48,443 bases of DNA. It comes from an uncultured Pseudomonadota bacterium (lineage in GTDB: Bacteria > Pseudomonadota > Alphaproteobacteria > RF32 > CAG-239). The stretch is taken from positions 1 to 48,443 of the forward strand of contig CASFJS010000009.1 in assembly GCA_949295085.1 (NCBI GenBank), written 5' to 3'. This document shows, in pieces, positions 43,634 through 48,443 of this stretch (positions within the stretch are counted from its first letter, which is position 1; each line of letters opens with the position of its first letter). Under the pieces are notes generated by a model, which was not told the DNA's origin, ran no database searches, and saw only the letters and a program-made list of their open reading frames with translations. A program made the position numbers and the translations under genes.

Positions 43634-44017
43634 CTATCTTGCTTCAATCAACAACCTAAAAGTTTTGTCTTTTTGCATATCGCATTTTTCCCATGGGCGA
43701 AAATAACACCCCTCAACTTTCAACTTGCCGGGATTAGGCAAACGAACCTCAAACACCTTTTTTCCTCCGACACCGACCATATTCTTATTTTTCTTATCCG
43801 GAATATATTTTCCTTCTTTCCATTCAAACTCAGTTGCACCCATAGGTTGGGGTTCAATCGCCCAAGAATATCCGGTTGACGGATTCTCCGAAAGTTTTAT
43901 CTCAACTTTATGCCCCGCATCAACAACAATGGTTTTGCCGTTGTCATCATCAGTTACCACTGTTTTTGAGCAAGCCGCCAGCAAAACGATTAAACAAGCT
44001 GTTACTTTCCGCTTCAA
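43634..44017 (-). CDS. Chagasin-family (I42) cysteine protease inhibitor lipoprotein
   Basis: 127 residues. Lipoprotein signal peptide with lipobox LAAC (Cys16). All three inhibitor loops of the chagasin family are present in order: NPSTGYSW (45-52), GVGG (82-85) and RPW (107-109). In this family the loops block papain-like cysteine proteases. The physiological target here is unknown; it may protect the cell from host or self proteases. Lies 9 bases ahead of the HAD phosphatase gene and may be co-transcribed with it. Confidence 0.85.
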   Translation of the reverse strand: MKRKVTACLIVLLAACSKTVVTDDDNGKTIVVDAGHKVEIKLSENPSTGYSWAIEPQPMGATEFEWKEGKYIPDKKNKNMVGVGGKKVFEVRLPNPGKLKVEGCYFRPWEKCDMQKDKTFRLLIEAR

Positions 44018-44094
44018 TTCAATTTCTCCTTACTCAACAAAGCGACGATAGCACAATCAAACCGGCGTGTAAATCAACAAAATAAATTTTTCTG

Positions 44095-44123
44095 ATGACA
44101 AATAAGCCTCCGTATTTTATATT
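44095..44123 (+). promoter_or_regulatory. Candidate promoter for cca
   Basis: ATGACA, 17-base spacer, TATATT, about 30 bases upstream of the chosen cca start. Moderate match. Confidence 0.45.
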
Positions 44124-44154
44124 CAGGATAATAAATTATCTCAGGTTAAAAACA

Positions 44155-45375
44155 ATGAAAATCTACCAGGTCGGAGGCTCCGTCCGCGACAAAATAATGA
44201 ATATCCCGCCTCATGACATTGATTATGTCGTCGTCGGTTCGACAATTAAAGAGATGCGGTCTTTAGGTTTTAGGCAGGTCGGCAAAGATTTTCCGGTTTT
44301 TATCAATCCTCACAACGGCTCGGAATATGCCCTTGCCCGCAAGGAGCAAAAATCAGGCAATAAACACGGCGATTTCAGGTTCGATTTTTCGCCCTCCGTC
44401 AGCCTCCAAGAGGATTTAACCCGACGCGATTTCACCTGCAACGCTCTTGCATTAGACAGCAGCACCAACCAAATAATCGACTATTTCAACGGCCAAAAAG
44501 ATATTAAAGAGGGCATACTCCGTCACATCAGCCCGCATTTTGCAGAGGATCCGCTTAGGGTTTTGCGCATGTGCCGTTTTGCCGCCCAGCTCAATTTTAA
44601 GATCGCGCCAGAGACCATGTTCCTTGCCCGCCGAATGGTTAAGGATGGTGCGCTGGCTCATCTTTCGGCAGAACGCGTTTGGCAGGAGATATACCGCGCT
44701 CTGGCAACAAAAAATTTTGATATTTTCATCACCACCATGCAAGACTGCGGCGCTTTAGATAAAATTATGCCTGAGGTTTCAGCTCTTTTTACAACGCCCG
44801 AGCGCCCGGATTACCACCCCGAGGGCAACTCCGGCGCACATACTCTGCTTTGCCTCAAAAACGTGGCTTTGCAAAGCCCAAAGATAAAGTTTGCCACTCT
44901 GCTGCACGATATCGGCAAAACCCTCACTCCAAAAGATGCTTTGCCCCATCACCCGGGTCATGACGCAACGGGACCCGAGCTCATCAAAAGCATATGCTCG
45001 CGTCTTAAAGTACCGCATGAATATAAAACTTTTGCTCTTTTGTGCTGCCAAAAACACATGAAATTGCACTTGGTTCATCAAATGCGCGCTTCAACCTTGG
45101 TCGATTTTGCCACATCGCTTGGCAAAGATATCGACGATTTTATCATCGTTTGCCAGGCCGACTTTTTTGGCCGCAAATATAAACTCAGCCAACATGAGCA
45201 AACCGAATTTTATGAAAATGCTTCTCTTTTGCAACAAGCCCACAGTATATTGTCTGCCATCAAAGCAACCGATATGCCAGATTTTGCACTTCTGCCCAAA
45301 GACAAAAGCTTTGGCCCGCGCTTCCGCGAGTTCAAAATTAGTGTTTTAAAACAAAAGCTTGAAGCTCAAGACTAA
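44155..45375 (+). CDS. cca: CCA tRNA nucleotidyltransferase (multifunctional, HD domain)
   Basis: Adds or repairs the CCA end of tRNA. 406 residues from MKIYQVGGSVRDKIM; 20 more upstream codons are open but precede the likely promoter region. GGSVRD (7-12), DIDYVVVGST with Asp21 and Asp23, RRDFTCNALALD and DPLRVLRMCRFAAQL form the catalytic head. A C-terminal HD phosphohydrolase domain is seen in LLHDIGKTLTP. The pattern VGKDFPVFINP and the HD domain are those of gammaproteobacterial Cca rather than the usual alphaproteobacterial enzyme. No good ribosome site. Possible acquisition by transfer. Confidence 0.92.
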   Translation: MKIYQVGGSVRDKIMNIPPHDIDYVVVGSTIKEMRSLGFRQVGKDFPVFINPHNGSEYALARKEQKSGNKHGDFRFDFSPSVSLQEDLTRRDFTCNALALDSSTNQIIDYFNGQKDIKEGILRHISPHFAEDPLRVLRMCRFAAQLNFKIAPETMFLARRMVKDGALAHLSAERVWQEIYRALATKNFDIFITTMQDCGALDKIMPEVSALFTTPERPDYHPEGNSGAHTLLCLKNVALQSPKIKFATLLHDIGKTLTPKDALPHHPGHDATGPELIKSICSRLKVPHEYKTFALLCCQKHMKLHLVHQMRASTLVDFATSLGKDIDDFIIVCQADFFGRKYKLSQHEQTEFYENASLLQQAHSILSAIKATDMPDFALLPKDKSFGPRFREFKISVLKQKLEAQD

Positions 45376-45403
45376 ATTTAAACTTAAACCAACAACCATA
45401 CAG

Positions 45404-45625
45404 TTATTGCAAATCTTTAATACAAAACTCCAATTCTTTGCCATAGAATTTGAGCAGGCGTTGGTAGTGGCGGGCTGCCAATGGCTTGCCCTGCTCCATA
45501 AGCGCAATCATATTCATCGATAGCGGTGTTTGCAAGGCTACATCTTGAAGGCTCAACCCCTTTTCTTTGCGTAAATTTACTAGTTGCGGCGCAATTTGGG
45601 TGCGCATAAGTTGTTTTAGGTTCAT
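45404..45625 (-). CDS. XRE-family helix-turn-helix regulator
   Basis: 73 residues from the ATG giving MNLKQLMRTQ, 9 bases after AAGGAG; a TTG three codons earlier is an alternative. HTH runs LVNLRKEKGLSLQDVALQTPLSMNMIALMEQGK region, followed by a short helix. Likely controls its own locus: a 7-bp inverted repeat and a terminator with a structured leader lie immediately upstream. It is convergent with cca. Confidence 0.8.
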   Translation of the reverse strand: MNLKQLMRTQIAPQLVNLRKEKGLSLQDVALQTPLSMNMIALMEQGKPLAARHYQRLLKFYGKELEFCIKDLQ

Positions 45626-45641
45626 CAGTTTCAACTCCTTA

Positions 45642-45659
45642 TTTTGTTATAAAACAAAA
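45642..45659. promoter_or_regulatory. Inverted repeat at the XRE gene leader
   Basis: TTTTGTT-ATAA-AACAAAA, perfect 7-bp arms, directly between the XRE ribosome site and the upstream terminator. Could be an operator for the XRE protein or just part of the T tract. Confidence 0.4.
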
Positions 45660-45684
45660 CCGCCTTTGTTAAAAAACAAGGCGG
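45651..45684 (-). terminator. Intrinsic terminator in the XRE gene leader
   Basis: Minus strand CCGCCTTGTT pairs with AACAAAGGCGG (one bulge), then GTTTTGTTTT. It lies only about 25 bases before the XRE start, so the upstream RNA ends here unless read through. Confidence 0.8.
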
Positions 45685-45800
45685 AGGAGCTGAAAAACTG
45701 CATAGGAACAGTCAGGCTTATTCGTCATGCAAAGCATGCTTATCTCGCCCACTCCCCCATGGGAGTAATTACCTATGCGATGTTTTTCAGACACCACTCA
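45685..45800 (-). ncRNA. Candidate structured leader RNA or small RNA upstream of XRE gene
   Basis: A closed multi-branch fold is visible. The outer stem is CTGAAAAA/TTTTTCAG (45690-45697 with 45783-45790). The inner stem is GCATAGG/CCTATGC (45700-45706 with 45772-45778). Two hairpins lie inside, ACTCCC/GGGAGT (45751-45766) and CATGC-AAA-GCATG (45726-45738). On the minus strand it is followed at once by an intrinsic terminator and then the XRE gene, an attenuator- or riboswitch-like arrangement, though a stand-alone small RNA is equally possible. No known riboswitch core was recognised. The fold is symmetric, so the strand is inferred from the terminator. It occupies much of the 509-base gap 45626-46134. 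Confidence 0.5.
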
Positions 45801-45960
45801 AGGCAACTCGCCTCAAGCAAAACCAGCCTAAAACAATTTACTTTTTTTAGCAAGTGATTTTTATTTTTAACCGCACCCAACAACCTATGGTGTAGTAAAA
45901 ATGTTTTATGTAAAATAAAGTTGTGGAAAACTTTGCCAACATCTTTACATTGTCCATATT

Positions 45961-45991
45961 TTGTTCTACTATACTTTGGTATAGATATAAA
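45961..45991 (+). promoter_or_regulatory. Promoter with embedded palindrome upstream of the small-protein cassette
   Basis: TTGTTC, 17-base spacer, GATATA (or TATAAA two bases further). The spacer region is filled by the perfect inverted repeat CTATAC-TTTG-GTATAG (45969-45984), itself flanked by TGTTCT/AGAACA. This is the expected layout of a repressor operator. About 145 bases upstream of the 214-residue protein. Confidence 0.5.
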
Positions 45992-46134
45992 GAACACTCA
46001 AAGTATTTGAAATATATGATGCACATCTGCAAGAAGAAAAATGGAGTTACCTTTTTATCTGTAATTATTTTTTTATTTGCCAAAAGATATTTCCGGCAAA
46101 TATGGTTCAATTTATAAATAGAAAGGTATTTCAA

Positions 46135-46779
46135 ATGTCAAACGACTCTCATTCAACATATTTTAAGCAACGCATGGAAGAACTCACTAAAGCTAACGAA
46201 CAAAAACGCCTGGCGCAGTTGCAACAACAATACATAACCCCGCCTGATTATACCAACATGAGCCTCCGTGATGAGCTAAAAACTCGCCTGGAACTCCAAG
46301 AAATGGATGAATTGCAGAAAAAATATGGCCAACAACAAACATCATTAACTACACCTAAACCAGCTTACTGGGAAACTGCTTCTGAAGGCCAAAAAGTTCT
46401 AGAAAATGTTTTATCTTCAGAAAACACTAATGAAAATAATTTTTCAAACACCAATATTGGAGATTATATAAAATCAGCCATGATAGGAGGTAGAAATATA
46501 GTTAATGATTATTTTGATGTTAATCCATTAAAATTAACAGATAAATATAAACATGCTTATATAAATTGTCATGCCGCACAAAATGGAAAAGGCGGAGCCG
46601 ATATAGCAAAATTTTTGTCTTCTGCTAAAGAATTTTATGATGTAACCTTTGGTAATAACACACAAGATGCAAGTGATGCTGATAATTATGCCAACAGAAT
46701 AGGACGTGTTTTAGGTACCAAATATCCAAAAGGAAATTGTAATGAACTGGTGGAAAAATATATCAAAAAACAATGGTAA
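46135..46779 (+). CDS. Unknown 214-residue protein, possible effector
   Basis: Start MSNDSHSTYF with AAAGG upstream. Residues about 1-80 are Gln/Glu/Lys/Leu-rich and predicted coiled coil (KQRMEELTKANEQKRLAQLQ). A Ser/Asn-rich linker follows, then a compact domain (about 130-214) with HAYINCHAAQNGKGG, KEFYDVTFG and DNYANRIGRVLG. The HA..NC ... E..D ... DN..NR.G residue pattern recalls small enzymatic or effector-type domains, but no family is claimed. No signal peptide. AT-rich and unlike the flanking genome. The next small ORF starts inside its last 38 bases. Confidence 0.65.
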   Translation: MSNDSHSTYFKQRMEELTKANEQKRLAQLQQQYITPPDYTNMSLRDELKTRLELQEMDELQKKYGQQQTSLTTPKPAYWETASEGQKVLENVLSSENTNENNFSNTNIGDYIKSAMIGGRNIVNDYFDVNPLKLTDKYKHAYINCHAAQNGKGGADIAKFLSSAKEFYDVTFGNNTQDASDADNYANRIGRVLGTKYPKGNCNELVEKYIKKQW

Positions 46780-46885
46780 ATACTTAAAAATATTTCTATA
46801 TATCATAGCTATTGCAATATTGGGGAGCTTTACTTTTGCAACTGCCATATTTGCCGCCATGATTTTTGGAAATTTTCTTGATTAG
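46742..46885 (+). CDS. 47-residue single-span membrane peptide
   Basis: Begins MNWWKNISKN and ends FGNFLD. A basic N-terminus is followed by one long hydrophobic helix (about residues 15-43, IFLYIIAIAILGSFTFATA). Overlaps the 3' end of the 214-residue gene in another frame, which suggests translational coupling. An inverted repeat with a T run follows. Family unknown; could be an immunity-like or type I toxin-like peptide. Confidence 0.5.
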   Translation: MNWWKNISKNNGKYLKIFLYIIAIAILGSFTFATAIFAAMIFGNFLD

Positions 46886-46892
46886 TATCCGT

Positions 46893-46937
46893 GCTGGCAT
46901 TTATGCAAAAATCTATCACCTAAATGCCAGCTCGTTT
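46893..46937 (+). terminator. Stem-loop with T run between small ORFs
   Basis: Perfect 11-bp arms GCTGGCATTTA (46893-46903) and TAAATGCCAGC (46921-46931), 17-base loop, then TCGTTTT. Likely a partial terminator dividing the cassette. Confidence 0.65.
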
Positions 46938-46959
46938 TAATTAAAATAAGGACACCTCA

Positions 46960-47076
46960 ATGATCGAAAAGCTTAAAAATTTTTTCCAATCTTTATTTAA
47001 ACTAGCCCTCTTTTATGCCTGGGGTGCGGTTATAGCCATCGCCTTATTTACTCTGTTTTATATTGCTTTAGCTTAA
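46960..47076 (+). CDS. 38-residue single-span membrane peptide
   Basis: Begins MIEKLKNFFQSLFK, then a hydrophobic helix (LALFYAWGAVIAIALFTLFY) to the C-terminus. A clear AAGGA site lies 9 bases before the ATG, so translation is credible. Amphipathic N-terminus plus one membrane span resembles small toxins such as type I toxin peptides, but no family is assigned. Confidence 0.55.
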   Translation: MIEKLKNFFQSLFKLALFYAWGAVIAIALFTLFYIALA

Positions 47077-47100
47077 CAATTAAAACGAGGAGATTATAAA

Positions 47101-47373
47101 ATGATACAAAAAATATGGCATGGTCTTATCTATTCGGCAAAAGCTTTTATAGGTTTTTGTTTGTTGGTGATTTTGGCAATAAAATATGATGAAATACCCT
47201 ATATCAATCCTTATTTGTTATTTATATATTTCACCTCTCTCATTGCTTGTGTTGTCTCAATAGGGCTTACTATTTTTCCTAAGCTAAGCAAAATTTCTTA
47301 TATGGTCTTCTTTTTAAGCCTGATTGTTTTCTTATTGCTAGACAACAGCTCTATAGTTTTAAAATTGTTATAA
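47101..47373 (+). CDS. 90-residue membrane protein
   Basis: Three predicted membrane spans (about residues 10-27, 37-57 and 66-88): FIGFCLLVILAI, LLFIYFTSLIACVVSIGL and MVFFLSLIVFLLL. Excellent GAGGAGA ribosome site. Family unknown. 24 bases after the 38-residue gene and 17 bases before the next. Confidence 0.65.
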   Translation: MIQKIWHGLIYSAKAFIGFCLLVILAIKYDEIPYINPYLLFIYFTSLIACVVSIGLTIFPKLSKISYMVFFLSLIVFLLLDNSSIVLKLL

Positions 47374-47390
47374 TCAATTATAGAGGTAAA

Positions 47391-47480
47391 ATGGGTAAAC
47401 GGATGTTATTTATTGCCAAGATGCTGTTGAAGCTGTTGGTGTTGGTTACATTGGTCGTCGGCTTTACTGTAAAATATTGA
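47391..47480 (+). CDS. 29-residue membrane peptide
   Basis: MGKRMLFIAKMLLKLLVLV then a hydrophobic end TLVVGFTVKY. An AGAGG site lies 6-8 bases upstream. Basic N-terminus and single span; last of four small membrane ORFs before a strong terminator. Very short, so real only if translated as the ribosome site suggests. Confidence 0.45.
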   Translation: MGKRMLFIAKMLLKLLVLVTLVVGFTVKY

Positions 47481-47495
47481 TTAAACTACAACAAA

Positions 47496-47536
47496 CAAAA
47501 CATCTGTTACCTTTAAGGTAACAGATGTTTTGTTTT
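47496..47536. terminator. Bidirectional intrinsic terminator
   Basis: Perfect 16-bp arms CAAAACATCTGTTACC / GGTAACAGATGTTTTG with a 5-base loop and T runs on both strands. Ends the small-ORF cassette (+) and the convergent 175-residue gene (-). Confidence 0.92.
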
Positions 47537-47544
47537 GCTTACCT

Positions 47545-48072
47545 TTACAAATTAATTACCGGCAAAGTAGGCACACAACCATTACCTGCCATAACAACGC
47601 CTCTTCCAAAGTTATAATAATGTTGCCTATTATGACTGTTTTGCGGATGTTTAATAGCAAGACACAACCTATCATCATTTCCTAATTCTTGATGCTGCAA
47701 ATAAAAAGCTATTTTGTCATACTCAACAATATGCTCCTTAAGTACTTCGAGTTGTTCCTTTTCTGGCAAAGAAGCTATAACCCCTCTACCTAAGGAAGCA
47801 TCTTGACAATACTTTTCTGCATAACCACAACGAGGACCATCAATATAAGCAGGAAGCGCAAAAACAGTATTACCAATAACTATTCCAACAGGGCAACGAC
47901 CCAAACCTTTTTTATAATACTCAAGATCATCAGACTTTGTTTGGTCATCATAGTAAACTTCCAACGGAAATTTCTTAGTTGCTTCAATACTGTCATCAAA
48001 AACCTGCAAATCATTAATGGTAATATTCATAACTTCCATTAATCGTAAAATTGCTTGTACTTTCTCTTTCAT
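47545..48072 (-). CDS. Unknown 175-residue protein
   Basis: Start set at MKEKVQAILRLMEV because the next upstream in-frame start lies inside the likely promoter. No membrane segment. Contains two Cys motifs (GRCPVGIVIG, DGPRCGYAEKYC) and ends with a Gly-rich FGRGVVMAGNGCVPTLPVINL-like tail, possibly a folded beta domain. No Shine-Dalgarno sequence; the AT-only leader resembles that of the 198-residue gene at 32488. Family unknown. May be horizontally acquired. Confidence 0.6.
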   Translation of the reverse strand: MKEKVQAILRLMEVMNITINDLQVFDDSIEATKKFPLEVYYDDQTKSDDLEYYKKGLGRCPVGIVIGNTVFALPAYIDGPRCGYAEKYCQDASLGRGVIASLPEKEQLEVLKEHIVEYDKIAFYLQHQELGNDDRLCLAIKHPQNSHNRQHYYNFGRGVVMAGNGCVPTLPVINL

Positions 48073-48119
48073 ACTGAATAATATTTTAATTGTTAAACAT
48101 AATTGTCTATTTTGGCTAA

Positions 48120-48147
48120 AATATAACATAAATAAACTCGTTGTCAA
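48120..48147 (-). promoter_or_regulatory. Sigma-70 promoter for the 175-residue gene
   Basis: Minus strand TTGACA, 16-base spacer, TATATT. Good match, giving a leader of roughly 40 bases before the chosen ATG. Confidence 0.7.
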
Positions 48148-48252
48148 TTTAATTGTTCACTAGTCGAGCATGGAACATGGGACAACACTCTCAACATCTG
48201 CCGGCAAGACTAAAAAAGTAACTTTTTTCCGGACAAAAAATTTAAGCTTATA

Positions 48253-48290
48253 GCTAAAAAAGAAGCCCTAAGTGTGTGGACTTAGGGCTA
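48253..48290 (-). terminator. rRNA operon terminator
   Basis: Minus strand AGCCCTAAGT / ACTTAGGGCT with a 6-base loop, followed by TCTTTTTT. Lies about 65 bases after the 5S rRNA end. Confidence 0.9.
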
Positions 48291-48353
48291 AAAAGCATAA
48301 ACAAACATAAACAAGGAAGTTTAGGACTTGGTAAATGGTGTGTAGTTAGAAGA

Positions 48354-48443
48354 TCTGGCAACGACTTACTCTCCCGCGCCTTAAGGCGAAGTACCATCAG
48401 CGCAAAAGGGTTTAACGACCGAGTTCGGGATGGGATCGGGTGG
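48354..48443 (-). rRNA. rrf: 5S ribosomal RNA, 3' portion (cut by window edge)
   Basis: Reverse complement reads ATCCCATCCCGAACTCGG, then GATGGTACT and GGGAGAGTAAGTCGTTGCCAG, the conserved 5S core and 3' arm. Only about 90 of roughly 115-120 bases are in the window; the 5' part lies beyond the end. It implies a complete rRNA operon continuing to the right. Confidence 0.93.

Noticed and set aside
45655..45860. Insertion-sequence end or attachment site suggested by the nested inverted repeats
   Set aside because: No transposase or integrase gene, no target-site duplication and no tRNA; the repeats fit RNA folding and a terminator better.
45773..46134. Minus-strand open frames of 74 and 95 codons upstream of the XRE gene
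   Set aside because: They cross the structured RNA and the promoter palindrome, have no ribosome sites, and read as AT-rich random sequence.
47803..48042. Plus-strand open frame opposite the 175-residue gene
   Set aside because: Antisense to a better-supported gene with a good promoter and terminator; composition is Asn/Thr-rich shadow translation.
1..48443. CRISPR arrays, tRNA genes and prophage structural genes
   Set aside because: Scanned for regularly spaced direct repeats, T-loop motifs and phage head/tail genes; none seen.

Overview
The window reads as a chromosomal segment of an uncultured, probably anaerobic, gut-type alphaproteobacterium. The clues are a FlaF-type flagellin regulator, the YdcF-PlsC-DUF2125 gene trio, a zinc-ribbon/DUF3426 gene divergent from ftsEX, an xseB-ispA pair, a muramidase-less FlgJ, a reverse-type rubrerythrin and GlcNAc catabolism genes. 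Most of the window is gene-dense, of moderate GC, and uses clear AGGAG-type ribosome binding sites. Several convergent gene pairs overlap at their 3' ends. No tRNA, insertion sequence, integrase or CRISPR array was seen.

Layout. 1-3650: motA-motB-nagA-nagB in one tight plus-strand array, then a GC-rich structured non-coding stretch and a bidirectional terminator. 3648-7929 (minus): rpmI-rplT, a terminator-like hairpin, then pheS-pheT. 8013-11000: a small membrane protein (+), then lolC-lolD and a membrane protein with a histone-H1-like tail (-). 11138-15236 (minus): flgF-flgG-flgA-flgH behind a textbook sigma-54 promoter, followed by a protein that is two FlaF domains in tandem. 15237-20041: hflK-hflC-degP-holC (-) divergent from mrp (+). 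20038-27520 (minus): flgI-flgJ-flgN-flgK-flgL behind a second sigma-54 promoter, ending in a molybdopterin-type/NTP-transferase fusion. 27547-32487: a small lipoprotein, rubrerythrin, a nucleotidyltransferase-like gene, rplM-rpsI and aspS. 32488-36033: an unknown protein, rnd, an ArsR regulator and xseB-ispA. 36030-43624: cell-division, envelope, rRNA-modification and tRNA-modification genes. 43634-45375: a chagasin-like lipoprotein and a CCA-adding enzyme of gammaproteobacterial type.

45400-48250 is visibly AT-richer and looks like an accessory island. It holds an XRE regulator preceded by a structured RNA and terminator, a promoter with an embedded palindrome, an unknown 214-residue protein, four small membrane peptides (47, 38, 90 and 29 residues; three are very short) and an unknown 175-residue protein on the other strand. 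The window ends inside the 5S rRNA of an rRNA operon on the minus strand.

Working together: the two sigma-54 promoters drive rod, ring and hook-filament junction genes, as is usual for middle/late flagellar genes in alphaproteobacteria. MotAB supplies the stator and FlaF would tune flagellin output. The AT-rich cassette at 45.6-47.5 kb is the best candidate for an undescribed system. All calls come from reading the sequence and from family knowledge; no database search was run.
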